In this document: in pieces, positions 55,140 through 63,723 of the stretch
Position numbering within the stretch: position 1 is the stretch's first letter
Layout: each line of letters opens with the position of its first letter
NCBI RefSeq assembly: GCF_004378855.1
Contig: NZ_RYYL01000006.1
Location: 1 to 64,000, forward strand
Reading direction: 5' to 3'
DNA length: 64,000 nt
DNA from: Campylobacter sp. US33a
Lineage (GTDB): Bacteria; Campylobacterota; Campylobacteria; Campylobacterales; Campylobacteraceae
Made by a program: the position numbers and the translations under genes
Notes under the pieces: generated by a model
What the model was told of the DNA's origin: nothing
The model's database searches: none
Seen by the model: the letters and a program-made list of their open reading frames with translations, nothing else

Positions 55140-55662
55140 TTTAGCTAGTGTAGAGTGGAGAGAATTTAAGATTAGTGAGATTTTTAGAAATTATCATGGA
55201 AAGAGATTGATTGAAAAGCAAAGAACTAAAGGAAAAGTCCCATTGCTTACAGCTGGAGAAAGCAATAATGGAATCGCTTCTTTTATAGGCAACAAAGCTG
55301 TAAGTTATGAGAATTTCATTTCTATAGATATGTTTGGAAACTCTTTTTATCATCCTTATGAAGCGTGCGGAGATGATAATATATATTTTTTCTTAAATAA
55401 AGAAATATCTAAATATGTAAAAATATTTTTTGTTTGTTGTATTAATAGACAAAAAAGTAAATATTCATATGGCAAGCAATTTAGGCAAAAAAATGCTGAT
55501 AATTGTAAGATTATGCTTCCCATAGACTCTAAAGGTAATCCAAATTGGCAGTTTATGGAAAATTATATGAAAAATATAGAACAAAAATATATTACAAATA
55601 TTTTAGATTATTACAATAAGAAATTAGCTAATAATCGGGGGGGGGATTACCACTACTTATAG
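55120..55662 (+). CDS. Specificity subunit, first recognition domain, ends after poly-G tract
   Basis: A 180-aa single target-recognition domain: WREFKISEIFRNYHGKRLIE at the start, LTAGESNNG, and PNWQFMENYMKNIEQKYI at the end, the repeat pattern of BcgI-B/HsdS half subunits. It overlaps subunit A by 20 bases. Right after the domain comes G9 (55637-55645) and the frame ends with GGDYHYL. With G8 (or G11) the frame would run on into the next gene and make a protein with three recognition domains. With G10 it would stop shortly after. Poly-G tracts in Campylobacter vary by slippage, so this is a phase switch. Confidence 0.75.
   Translation: MKKMQNDLASVEWREFKISEIFRNYHGKRLIEKQRTKGKVPLLTAGESNNGIASFIGNKAVSYENFISIDMFGNSFYHPYEACGDDNIYFFLNKEISKYVKIFFVCCINRQKSKYSYGKQFRQKNADNCKIMLPIDSKGNPNWQFMENYMKNIEQKYITNILDYYNKKLANNRGGDYHYL
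55637..55645 (+). repeat. Poly-G9 contingency tract
   Basis: Nine consecutive G in very AT-rich DNA, between the first recognition domain and the next specificity gene. Its length decides whether the two frames are separate (G9) or fused (G8). Confidence 0.9.
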
Positions 55663-55708
55663 TAATCACTCCGTTAGAGATAGAGGCATTTTCATTGAGG
55701 ATGGCCTC

Positions 55709-56803
55709 ATGAAAATTGCAAATGAAAACTTAAAATTAGAAAGCATAAGGTGGAAAGAATTTAAGTTAGAGCAAGTTTTTACTGAAATTAAAAGAGGAAA
55801 AAGATTAATTGAAAAAGATAGAAAAAAAGGTAATATACCTTATTATTCTGCGAGTAAGGAAAATAATGGTTTAACGGATTTAATCGCAAATCCACTTTTT
55901 ATAGAAAAAGATAAAATTATTATAACTACATTTTGCGATTGTTATTATGTTGAAGGTGTTTTTACCGCTAGTGATGAGATTACAATATTTGGCAATAATG
56001 AGTTAAATAAATATAGTGGCTTGTTTGTGGCCAATATCATAAAAAATAATGCCTCTAAATTTGCGTTTGGTTACAAAGCTTTTACCGAAAGACTAAAGAG
56101 GCAAATTATACAACTTCCACAGGATGAAAATAATTTCCCAAATTGGCATTTTATGGAATCTTATATGAAAGCTATAGAAAAAGAGCATTTAGAAAAAATT
56201 ACTACTTATTATAATGCAAAACTTGCTGAAGCTGATAGCGGGGGGGGGGGATTTGATTTAGATGAATATAAAGATTTCATTAAACAAGGTAAATCAAAGA
56301 GTATTCAATGGAAAGAATTTTATTTTGCTGATATTTTTAAAGAAATCAAGCGAGGAAAAAGGTTGATTAAAGATGATCAGATTCAGGGTAAAACCCCTTA
56401 TGTTTCTTCAAGTGCTTTTAATAATGGTGTGGATAATTTTATAGATAATTATGAAAATGTAAGAAAATTTAGTGATTGCATCTCTTTAGCAAATAGTGGA
56501 AGTGTTGGCAGTGCGTTTTTTCACTCTTATGAATTTATTGCAAGCGATCATGTTACGCAACTCATACAACCTAAATTTAGTAAATATATTTATTTATTTT
56601 TACTTCCAATTATTGCTCGCTTAAGTGAAAAATATAGTTTCAATCGTGAAATTAACGATAAAAGGATTAAAAGAGAAAAATTATTGCTTCCTATGGATAC
56701 TAAGGGCAATCCAAATTGGCAATTTATGGAAAATTATACAAGAAATATAGAGTATAAAAAAATAAGCAATGCTGTGGATTACTATCAGAAAAAGATTAAA
56801 TAG
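55709..56803 (+). CDS. BcgI-B-like specificity subunit with two recognition domains
   Basis: A 364-aa protein, the size of BcgI subunit B (two recognition domains). Domain one runs about residues 8-165 (WKEFKLEQVFTEIKRGKRLI, then PNWHFMESYMKAIEKEHLEK), and domain two about 195-362 (WKEFYFADIFKEIKRGKRLI, then PNWQFMENYTRNIEYKKISN). The junction is Gly-rich and coded by G11 (56240-56250); one G more or less stops translation within a few codons, leaving one domain. The ATG at 55709 has GAGGA upstream, inside a gaggc/gcctc inverted repeat. The two domains should read the two halves of a bipartite site. Confidence 0.8.
   Translation: MKIANENLKLESIRWKEFKLEQVFTEIKRGKRLIEKDRKKGNIPYYSASKENNGLTDLIANPLFIEKDKIIITTFCDCYYVEGVFTASDEITIFGNNELNKYSGLFVANIIKNNASKFAFGYKAFTERLKRQIIQLPQDENNFPNWHFMESYMKAIEKEHLEKITTYYNAKLAEADSGGGGFDLDEYKDFIKQGKSKSIQWKEFYFADIFKEIKRGKRLIKDDQIQGKTPYVSSSAFNNGVDNFIDNYENVRKFSDCISLANSGSVGSAFFHSYEFIASDHVTQLIQPKFSKYIYLFLLPIIARLSEKYSFNREINDKRIKREKLLLPMDTKGNPNWQFMENYTRNIEYKKISNAVDYYQKKIK
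56240..56250 (+). repeat. Poly-G11 contingency tract
   Basis: Eleven consecutive G inside the linker between the two recognition domains. At G11 the reading frame is open (SGGGGFDLDEYK); G10 gives a TAG and G12 a TGA just downstream. Confidence 0.92.
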
Positions 56804-56857
56804 CAATTATTTCTTAAAGCATTTTATGTTAAACTTTGAAAAATTCAAGGCTTAACA

Positions 56858-57559
56858 ATGAAAAATATAATGATATTAAGTGGAGCAGGGCTTAGTGCTC
56901 CAAGCGGACTTAAAACTTTTAGAGACAATGATGGACTTTGGGAAGAATACGATGTAATGGAGGTTTGTTCTGCGACAGGCTTTAGAAAAAATCCTAAAAA
57001 AGTGCTTGATTTTTATGATGAAAGAAGAGTGCAATTAAAAGCTGTAAAGCCCAATCACGCTCATTTTAAAATAGCCGAGCTTAAAGAAAAACTAGGTAAA
57101 AATCTCTTTGTTGTTACACAAAATGTCGATGATTTACTAGAGCGTGCAGGATGTAAGGATGTAGTGCATTTACATGGTTTTTTGCCTGAACTTCGCTGTT
57201 TAAAATGTGAAAATATTTTTAATATAGGCTATGAAAAAATTGCAGATAAAAAATGCCCTAAATGTAAAAGCGAGAATTTAAGGCACAATATAGTGATGTT
57301 TGAAGAGCAAGCTCCTGCTTATGCTATGCTTTATTCTTTGCTCAATCAAACTTCAATGTTTATCAGTATAGGCACGAGTGGAGCGGTTTTGCCGGTGGGA
57401 CATTATGCGTCGATGTGCGAAAAAAGTATTTTAAATATTTATGAAAAAGATGCGAATTTGGCTTCTTATTTTGATAAAGTTTATATAGAAGATGTTGTAA
57501 GTGCGATCGATAAGATTGAGCAGGATATAGAAAATTTTATGGAAAGTGTAAATGTTTGA
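56858..57559 (+). CDS. cobB: Sirtuin-type NAD-dependent deacylase
   Basis: A 233-aa sirtuin. It has the NAD-binding GAGLSAPSGLKTFRD, TQNVDDLLERAG, the catalytic histidine in HLHGFLPE, a zinc site with four cysteines (CLKC and CPKC) and SIGTSGAV. FYDERRVQL carries the Tyr/Arg pair seen in class III sirtuins that prefer succinyl-lysine, so it probably removes acyl groups from protein lysines in the cytosol. It corresponds by position to C. jejuni Cj1050c. It overlaps the LysE gene by eight bases. Confidence 0.9.
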   Translation: MKNIMILSGAGLSAPSGLKTFRDNDGLWEEYDVMEVCSATGFRKNPKKVLDFYDERRVQLKAVKPNHAHFKIAELKEKLGKNLFVVTQNVDDLLERAGCKDVVHLHGFLPELRCLKCENIFNIGYEKIADKKCPKCKSENLRHNIVMFEEQAPAYAMLYSLLNQTSMFISIGTSGAVLPVGHYASMCEKSILNIYEKDANLASYFDKVYIEDVVSAIDKIEQDIENFMESVNV

Positions 57560-58151
57560 GTCTTTATTAAATGGTATTATTTTAGGACTTGGTGTATGTG
57601 TTCCTTTTGGACCTGTGAATATTTTAATCTTAACTTATGCTTTAACTTCTTTTAAAAATGCTTTTAGCGTAGGGCTTGGAGCTATGTTAGCAGATGTGAT
57701 TTATCTTTTGCTTTTAAATTTTGGAATTTTGAAATTTTTAAATAATGAATTTTTTTTAAAAATTCTTGCCGTATTTGGTTTTTGTTTTTTAAGCTATATA
57801 GCCTTTTTGACCCTAAAAGCTAAAGCTAAAAATTTGGAATTGCGTGGCAAAAGTGTTAAAGAAAATATAGGAAAAAGTTTTTTCAAAGGTTTGATGTTAA
57901 ATATCACAAATCCTTATATTATAGGATTTTGGCTTAGTGTGGCAACTTTATCTGCCAGTAATGCTTATCCTTTAGCAATGGCTTTTGGTTTGATATTTAT
58001 CATTTTTATATGGGTATTTTCGTTATCTTTTTTTGTAGGAAAGTATAGTTATTTATTTAGTGCAAAAGTTATTTTCCTAATCAATGTGGTTTCGGCTATA
58101 ATTATAGAATATTTTGCACTCAATTTATTATATAGAACTTTTATAGGATGA
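57552..58151 (+). CDS. LysE/RhtB-family exporter
   Basis: A 199-aa inner membrane protein with about six membrane segments. It has the LysE family start GLGVCVPFGPVNILIL and NITNPYIIGFWLS in the middle. Members export amino acids or related small metabolites. Substrate unknown. It overlaps the sirtuin gene and precedes dapE by three bases, consistent with one transcript and with the C. jejuni order. Confidence 0.85.
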   Translation: MFESLLNGIILGLGVCVPFGPVNILILTYALTSFKNAFSVGLGAMLADVIYLLLLNFGILKFLNNEFFLKILAVFGFCFLSYIAFLTLKAKAKNLELRGKSVKENIGKSFFKGLMLNITNPYIIGFWLSVATLSASNAYPLAMAFGLIFIIFIWVFSLSFFVGKYSYLFSAKVIFLINVVSAIIIEYFALNLLYRTFIG

Positions 58152-58154
58152 AAA

Positions 58155-59252
58155 ATGAATGCTAAGGAATTTTTAATAGAACTTTTAAAATTTAAATCAA
58201 TCACTCCAAATGATGATGGAGCTTTGAATTTTATCGCTTTGGAATTAAATGACTTTGAGGCTTTTTTTATTGATAAAGAAGGCGTTAAAAATCTTTTGCT
58301 GACTAAGAAATTTAGAGATGAAGGTGAGCATTTAGCATTTGGTGGGCATGTAGATGTAGTGCCTGCGGGAGAAGGTTGGGGTAGTGATCCTTTTATCCCT
58401 TTAGAAAAAGATGGATATATTTATGCAAGAGGCGCGCAAGATATGAAAAGTGGCGTGGCTGCTTTTGTGGATGCGGTAAAAAATGTTAATTTTTCGGGTG
58501 CGAGATTAAGCCTTATTTTAACAAGCGACGAAGAAGGTGAAGCAAAATACGGCACAAAAGAGGTTTTAGAGTGGATGAAAGAGCAAAATATCTTGCCTGA
58601 TTATGCTGTGGTGGCTGAGCCAACTTGCGTGAGTAAAATTGGCGATAGTTTAAAAATTGGGCGTCGCGGCTCTATTAATGGCAAACTTTTAATCCGTGGA
58701 AAGCAAGGACATGTGGCTTACCCTGAAAAATGCATCAATCCTGTGCATGATTTTGCTTCTGCTTTGAAATTTTTAGCAGATTTTGATCTTGATCCAGGCG
58801 ATGAGCTTTTTTCTCCTTCGAAGATAGTAATCACTGATATTAGAGGTGGAATAGAAGTTTGCAATGTCACACCAAATGATTTAAGATTGATGTTTAATGT
58901 TAGAAATTCTCCGCAAACAAGCTTAGAAGATGTGAAAAATTATGTGGAAAAAATTTGCGAAGGCTTAAATTACGAACTAGAATTAAAGCAAAGCTCAGAA
59001 GCTTTTTTAACAGATAAAGAGAGCAAAATCGTTCAAAAACTTAATCACAGTATACAAAAGATTACTCGCGAAGTCCCAGAGTTAAATACCAAAGGTGGTA
59101 CAAGCGATGCAAGATATTTTGCACAGTATGGCGTAAAGGTTGTAGAATTTGGCGTTTGTAATGATAGAATTCATGCCATTGATGAAAGGGTTAGTGTAGA
59201 AGAATTTGAAAAACTCTGCCTTGTTTTTAGAGATTTGATAGAGAATTTTTAA
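58155..59252 (+). CDS. dapE: Succinyl-diaminopimelate desuccinylase
   Basis: A 365-aa zinc peptidase-like enzyme of lysine and meso-diaminopimelate synthesis; it releases succinate from N-succinyl-LL-diaminopimelate. Metal ligands are seen in [40 protein letters not shown] and VVAEPT; the dimerisation domain has [12 protein letters not shown]. Length and motifs are normal. It is between lysE and thiS, so an exporter and a lysine-pathway enzyme are neighbours. Confidence 0.93.
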   Translation: MNAKEFLIELLKFKSITPNDDGALNFIALELNDFEAFFIDKEGVKNLLLTKKFRDEGEHLAFGGHVDVVPAGEGWGSDPFIPLEKDGYIYARGAQDMKSGVAAFVDAVKNVNFSGARLSLILTSDEEGEAKYGTKEVLEWMKEQNILPDYAVVAEPTCVSKIGDSLKIGRRGSINGKLLIRGKQGHVAYPEKCINPVHDFASALKFLADFDLDPGDELFSPSKIVITDIRGGIEVCNVTPNDLRLMFNVRNSPQTSLEDVKNYVEKICEGLNYELELKQSSEAFLTDKESKIVQKLNHSIQKITREVPELNTKGGTSDARYFAQYGVKVVEFGVCNDRIHAIDERVSVEEFEKLCLVFRDLIENF

Positions 59253-59261
59253 AGGTTTAGA

Positions 59262-59453
59262 ATGATAATTAATGGAGAAAAACTTGAATTTAAAGAGCTT
59301 AAATTTACAGATTTTTTAAAGCAAAAAGGTTTTAAAATAGAATTTATTGCTTTAGAATTGAATGGTGAAATTATCCCGAAAAGTGAATTTGATAGTTTGA
59401 TTTTAAAAGAAAATGATAGAGCTGAAATTGTAAGCTTCGTAGGTGGTGGTTGA
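59262..59453 (+). CDS. thiS: Sulfur carrier protein ThiS
   Basis: A 63-aa ubiquitin-fold protein ending in SFVGGG, the Gly-Gly tail that is adenylated by ThiF and then carries thiocarboxylate sulfur for the thiazole part of thiamine. It begins nine bases after dapE and its stop overlaps the thiF start (TGATG). Confidence 0.93.
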   Translation: MIINGEKLEFKELKFTDFLKQKGFKIEFIALELNGEIIPKSEFDSLILKENDRAEIVSFVGGG

Positions 59454-60253
59454 TGAGAATCAAATTTAACGGCAAAATGCTTGATACGGATTTTACCAAT
59501 ACTTTGGATTTTTTTGAAAGTGTGAGCAAAAATGATAATGATGTATGGATAGTCAATGGTTTTGCAACAAAGGAAAAAATAGAATTAAGCGAAGATGATG
59601 AGCTTTTTTGTATAGAAAGAAATACTTTACCGCCATTTGATGCACTAGATGCAATGATGAGAGCAAGACACACCCCAAAACTTCATGATAAACTTAAAAA
59701 AGCAAGCGTGGCAGTTTGTGGATTAGGTGGGTTAGGATCTCATATAGCTATAAATTTAGCAAGAAGCGGAGTAGGGCTTTTAAAACTTATTGATTTTGAT
59801 GTGGTTGAACCTAGCAATCTTAACCGTCAAGCTTACCGTGTGAGCGATTTGGGCAAATTTAAAACCGAAGCCTTAAAAGAACAAATTAGCGAAATAAATC
59901 CTTACATCAGCACTCAAATTTGCACTCTAAAAATTGATGAAGAAAATTTGGCTTATTTATTTAAAGATATAGATATAGTTTGTGAAGCATTTGATAGCGC
60001 ACAAGCAAAAGCTATGATGGCACAAAATTTTCACAAATTTTATAAAGATACGATTTTAATCTGTGCTTCAGGACTTGCAGGATATGGCGATAGCAACAGC
60101 ATACAAACGAGAAAAATCGCAAAAAATTTCTATGTGTGCGGGGATTTAGTAAGTGGCGCTAAGGTAGGAAATGGCCTTTTAGCGCCGCGGGTAAATATTT
60201 GTGCAGGGCATCAAAGCAATCTTGTTTTGGAGCTTTTGGTAAATAAGGAGTAA
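59453..60253 (+). CDS. thiF: ThiF/MoeB-type adenylyltransferase
   Basis: A 266-aa E1-like enzyme that activates ThiS. Residues 1-65 form an N-terminal ThiS-like appendage (MRIKFNGKMLDTDF). The Rossmann ATP site is VAVCGLGGLGSHIAINLARS, with DFDVVEPSNLNRQAYRVSDL after it. The zinc-binding cysteine pairs of MoeB are not evident, as in other Campylobacterota versions. ATG 59453 is preferred over TTG 59450. Confidence 0.92.
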   Translation: MRIKFNGKMLDTDFTNTLDFFESVSKNDNDVWIVNGFATKEKIELSEDDELFCIERNTLPPFDALDAMMRARHTPKLHDKLKKASVAVCGLGGLGSHIAINLARSGVGLLKLIDFDVVEPSNLNRQAYRVSDLGKFKTEALKEQISEINPYISTQICTLKIDEENLAYLFKDIDIVCEAFDSAQAKAMMAQNFHKFYKDTILICASGLAGYGDSNSIQTRKIAKNFYVCGDLVSGAKVGNGLLAPRVNICAGHQSNLVLELLVNKE

Positions 60254-60256
60254 AAA

Positions 60257-61033
60257 ATGCAAGAAAATTTAAAAAATGATAAATTAAAAATAGGAAAATA
60301 TGAATTTAACTCAAGATTTATTTTAGGATCAGGTAAATATTCTTTAGAGCTTATAAAATCAGCTATAGAAGAAGCCAAAGCAGAGATCATAACTTTAGCT
60401 TTGCGTCGTGCAAATACAGGGGAAATTGAAAATATATTAGACTATATCCCAAAAAGCGTGACTCTTTTGCCCAATACTTCAGGAGCTAGAAATGCAGATG
60501 AAGCCTTACGCATTGCTAGGCTTTCAAGGGAGCTTGGTTGTGGTGAGCTTATAAAGATAGAAGTTATAGGCGATAGCAAATATTTGCTACCGGATAATTA
60601 TGAGACAATTAAGGCTTGCGAGCTTTTAGCAAAAGATGGATTTACACCTTTGCCTTATATGCATGCTGATCTTTATGCAGCTAGAGCTATGCGTGATGCT
60701 GGAGCAGCAGCTATTATGCCTTTAGCAGCACCCATTGGGAGCAATAAAGGTTTGTGTGCTAAGGAGTTTATACAAATTTTGCTTAATGAGATTGATTTAC
60801 CTATCATTGTAGATGCAGGTATTGGAAACCCTGCACAAGCTTGTGAGGCTATGCAAATGGGAGTAAGTGCAGTGATGGCAAATACAGCTATAGCTGAAGC
60901 AAAAGACATTGCTTTAATGGCTAAGGCATTTTCTTTGGCAATTAAGGCTGGCAGAGCAGGGTATTTAGCGGGTTTAGCAAGTGTTGGCGAAGCTAAGGCT
61001 AGTTCTCCGCTTACTGGCTTTTTAAGGGATTAA
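60257..61033 (+). CDS. thiG: Thiazole synthase ThiG
   Basis: A 258-aa TIM barrel that builds the thiazole phosphate from deoxyxylulose phosphate, dehydroglycine and ThiS thiocarboxylate. Visible motifs: FILGSGKYSLELIK, ITLALRRAN with the catalytic region, LPNTSGARNADEAL, PLAAPIGSNKGL, and IVDAGIGNPAQACEAMQMG. Normal length. GGAGTAAAAA precedes ATG 60257. Confidence 0.95.
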   Translation: MQENLKNDKLKIGKYEFNSRFILGSGKYSLELIKSAIEEAKAEIITLALRRANTGEIENILDYIPKSVTLLPNTSGARNADEALRIARLSRELGCGELIKIEVIGDSKYLLPDNYETIKACELLAKDGFTPLPYMHADLYAARAMRDAGAAAIMPLAAPIGSNKGLCAKEFIQILLNEIDLPIIVDAGIGNPAQACEAMQMGVSAVMANTAIAEAKDIALMAKAFSLAIKAGRAGYLAGLASVGEAKASSPLTGFLRD

Positions 61034-61035
61034 GT

Positions 61036-62181
61036 ATGCAAGATTATATGCAGTATTTACCCCATATGCAAGAGATAAAAAGCGATATTTTGACTAAAGT
61101 TTTAAATGAAGCTCAAAATTATGATGAGAGTAAGTTTGATGTTAAAGATGTTAAAAATGCTTTAAATTCCGCGCATTTAAGTATAGAAAATTTAAAAGCT
61201 TTGCTTTCAAGTGTAGCAGAAGAATTTATTGAAGAAATAGCTTTTAAATCAGCCCAAATGAAGCGAAAATATTTTGGAAATTCCATTTCGCTTTTTACTC
61301 CGCTTTATTTGTCAAATTATTGTAATTCTAAATGCGTATATTGTGGTTTTCAAAAAGGAAATAAAATTGCAAGAGCAAAGCTTGATGAGAGTGAAATTCA
61401 TGAGGAAATGAAAGCAATCGCTAAAAGTGGTTTGCAAGAAATTTTAATGCTAACGGGCGAAGGCAGGGAATTTGCAAGTGTGGAATATATCGCTAAAGCT
61501 TGCAAGATAGCTAGGGAATATTTTAAGGTTGTAGGCGTTGAAATTTATCCTATGAATGAAGATGAGTATAGGATTTTGCATAAAAATGGTTGTGATTATG
61601 TGACGATTTTTCAAGAAACTTATAATCCTTTAAAATATTCTAAAATCCATTTAGGTGGAGAAAAACGCATTTTTCCTTATCGTTTTAACGCTCAAGAAAG
61701 AGCATTAAGAGCAGGGATGCGTGGAGTAGCATTTGGGGCACTTTTAGGCATTGATGATTTTAGAAAAGATGCGCTTGCTACCGCACTTCACGCATATTTT
61801 TTACAACAAAATTATGCGCACGCTGAAATTTCAATTTCGGTACCTCGTTTAAGACCGATTATTAATAATGCTAAAATCAACCCAAAAGATGTGAGCGAAA
61901 AACGCCTTTTACAAGTACTTTGTGCTTATAGGCTTTTTTTGCCTTTTGCTGGTATTACTATTTCAAGTCGCGAAAGGATAGGCTTTAGAGATGAGGTTAT
62001 AAAGCTTGGAGCGACTAAAATGAGCGCGGGAGTGAGCGTAGGTATAGGTGAGCATAAAGGCGAGAAAAAAGGCGATGAGCAATTTGAAATTTCAGATGAT
62101 AGAAGCGTAGAGGAAATTTTAACTATGCTTAAAAGATCAAATTTGCAAGCTGTAATGAGTGACAGTATCTATGTGGGATAA
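61036..62181 (+). CDS. thiH: 2-iminoacetate synthase ThiH
   Basis: A 381-aa radical SAM enzyme that splits tyrosine to give dehydroglycine for ThiG. The [4Fe-4S] motif CNSKCVYC (C-x3-C-x2-C) is present, followed by MLTGEG, TIFQETYN and the C-terminal BATS-like part with GVSVGIGEHKG. It starts two bases after thiG. Presence of ThiH rather than the oxidase ThiO suits a microaerobic lifestyle. Confidence 0.94.
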   Translation: MQDYMQYLPHMQEIKSDILTKVLNEAQNYDESKFDVKDVKNALNSAHLSIENLKALLSSVAEEFIEEIAFKSAQMKRKYFGNSISLFTPLYLSNYCNSKCVYCGFQKGNKIARAKLDESEIHEEMKAIAKSGLQEILMLTGEGREFASVEYIAKACKIAREYFKVVGVEIYPMNEDEYRILHKNGCDYVTIFQETYNPLKYSKIHLGGEKRIFPYRFNAQERALRAGMRGVAFGALLGIDDFRKDALATALHAYFLQQNYAHAEISISVPRLRPIINNAKINPKDVSEKRLLQVLCAYRLFLPFAGITISSRERIGFRDEVIKLGATKMSAGVSVGIGEHKGEKKGDEQFEISDDRSVEEILTMLKRSNLQAVMSDSIYVG

Positions 62182-62776
62182 AAAAATTATTGCTATAAGC
62201 GATAGAAAATGTGTTCAAAAGGATTTTTTAAAACAGATCGAAAAGCTTGCAAAGGCCAGAGTAGATGCTATCGTTTTAAGGGAAAAAGATTTGAGCGAAT
62301 TTGAGTATTTTGATTTAGCAAAAGAAGTTTTGGCCATTTGTGCAAAACATAAAACAACTTGTTTTTTGCATTTTTTTGATAGAGAGTGTTTAAAGCTTGG
62401 ACACCGCTTTTTTCATGCGCCGCTAGATCTTTTAAGAAAAGATCCAAAGCTTAGCAAATATTTCCATGTAATAGGCACTTCAGTGCATAGCAAAGAAGAG
62501 CTTTTAGAGGCAATGAATTATGGGGTAAATTACGCTTTTGTGGGGCATATTTTTGAGAGTTCTTGTAAAGTAAATTTAGCTCCCAAGGGGCTTGATTTTT
62601 TAAAGTCTTTACTAGAATTTAGCAAAATTCCCCTTTATGCTATAGGTGGGATAAATGCACAAAATATCGAAAAATTTAAAGATTTGAATGTAGCAGGTGT
62701 TTGTATGCGTGAAATTTTAATGCGCGAAATTGATCTTAAAAATTACCTTTTAGAGTGTAGACAAAACTTGCAATGA
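62171..62776 (+). CDS. thiE: ThiE/TenI-like thiamine phosphate synthase family protein
   Basis: A 201-aa TIM-barrel protein of the ThiE/TenI family: IIAISDRKCVQKDFLKQI, AIVLREKDLS, GTSVHSKEEL, NYAFVGHIFESSCK and IPLYAIGGINAQN. It lacks several residues of true ThiE pyrophosphate-binding loops, so it may be the thiazole tautomerase TenI; C. jejuni has the same gene here (Cj1043c). ATG 62171 overlaps the thiH end; a GTG at 62159 also opens the frame. Confidence 0.82.
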   Translation: MWDKKIIAISDRKCVQKDFLKQIEKLAKARVDAIVLREKDLSEFEYFDLAKEVLAICAKHKTTCFLHFFDRECLKLGHRFFHAPLDLLRKDPKLSKYFHVIGTSVHSKEELLEAMNYGVNYAFVGHIFESSCKVNLAPKGLDFLKSLLEFSKIPLYAIGGINAQNIEKFKDLNVAGVCMREILMREIDLKNYLLECRQNLQ

Positions 62777-63663
62777 GCGAAATTCTTTCTTTGCCGCGAG
62801 ATTTAAAGCAACTAAAAGGTGTAAATTATAGAAATTTTAAGTCTTGCACTTTTGCAAAATACACACAAACAAATACTTCGCATTCCTCTTTTGTCAATGT
62901 AGAAAGTCATCTTTTAACCTTTGTTCGCAAGGGGTATAAAATTTTACATACCGCATCTAAAGATTATAGGATAGATTCTTATGAGACTTTATTTTTAAAA
63001 GCAGGGAATTATACTTTAAGTAATGTGGGGCTTAGTAGTGGAGTTTATGAGGCTTATTTATTTTTCTTTGACAATGCGTTTTTAATTGAACTTATTTATA
63101 AATATAAAGATTTTTTTAAGCTGGAGCAAAAGATGCAAGATTATGAAATTTTTTGGGTAAAAAACGATAAGATTTTACAAGGAATTTTAGAAAGCTTCAC
63201 GCCGCACTTTGAAGAAAATACGCAAATTTTAGATCCTATTGTGAGTTTGAAATTTGAAGAGATTTTTTTACATTTACTTTTGAATAAAAATACTTATTTT
63301 ATCAGCTTTTTGGCAGGAATTTTAAAAGAATTTCGTCTTGATCTTTCTTTGCTTTTTGAATATTGTGGTAGAGAATTTTTAAGTGTAAATGAAATGGCTG
63401 ATTTTGCAAAATTAGATTTGGCTACTTTTTCTAAGGAATTTAAAAAATGTTTTGGGCAAAGTCCTAAAAAATGGTTAGATGAAAAAAGATTGCAAAAGGC
63501 AAAATTTTTGCTTGAATTTTCTAAAAAAAATGTGAATGAAGTAGCAAATGAGTGTGCTTTTTCTTCAGTGGCTTGGTTTATTGAAAGATTTAAAGAGCGA
63601 TACGGAAAAAGTCCAAAACAATATCAAAAATCAAAAAACTTGTATTTTTTATCAAAAAACTGA
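62773..63663 (+). CDS. AraC-family transcriptional regulator
   Basis: A 296-aa regulator. The N-terminal 190 residues are a cupin-like sensor domain without an obvious ligand motif. The C-terminal 100 residues hold two helix-turn-helix units: LSVNEMADFAKLDLATFSKE and VNEVANECAFSSVAWFIERF, followed by the AraC end YGKSPKQYQ. It overlaps the ThiE-like gene by four bases and corresponds to C. jejuni Cj1042c. Its targets are unknown; the thi operon or the next gene are candidates. Confidence 0.88.
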   Translation: MSEILSLPRDLKQLKGVNYRNFKSCTFAKYTQTNTSHSSFVNVESHLLTFVRKGYKILHTASKDYRIDSYETLFLKAGNYTLSNVGLSSGVYEAYLFFFDNAFLIELIYKYKDFFKLEQKMQDYEIFWVKNDKILQGILESFTPHFEENTQILDPIVSLKFEEIFLHLLLNKNTYFISFLAGILKEFRLDLSLLFEYCGREFLSVNEMADFAKLDLATFSKEFKKCFGQSPKKWLDEKRLQKAKFLLEFSKKNVNEVANECAFSSVAWFIERFKERYGKSPKQYQKSKNLYFLSKN

Positions 63664-63686
63664 TACGCTTTTTTCTTTTTTCTTTT

Positions 63687-63720
63687 TATAATGTTTCAAA
63701 AATTTATTATAAAAGGAAAG
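63687..63720 (+). promoter_or_regulatory. Promoter and ribosome binding site of the last gene
   Basis: tataat at 63687-63692, preceded by T runs, and AAAAGGAAAG at about 63712-63721 just before ATG 63724. Confidence 0.6.
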
Positions 63721-63723
63721 AAA

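Noticed and set aside
53206-56803. Classical type I restriction locus (hsdM/hsdS/hsdR)
   Set aside because: The first protein has its own N-terminal PD-(D/E)xK site and the length of BcgI-A, and there is no HsdR helicase nearby, so a type IIB assignment is better.
59200-62800. TPP riboswitch for the thiamine genes
   Set aside because: The thi genes follow dapE within a few bases and I saw no thi-box pattern in the short gaps.
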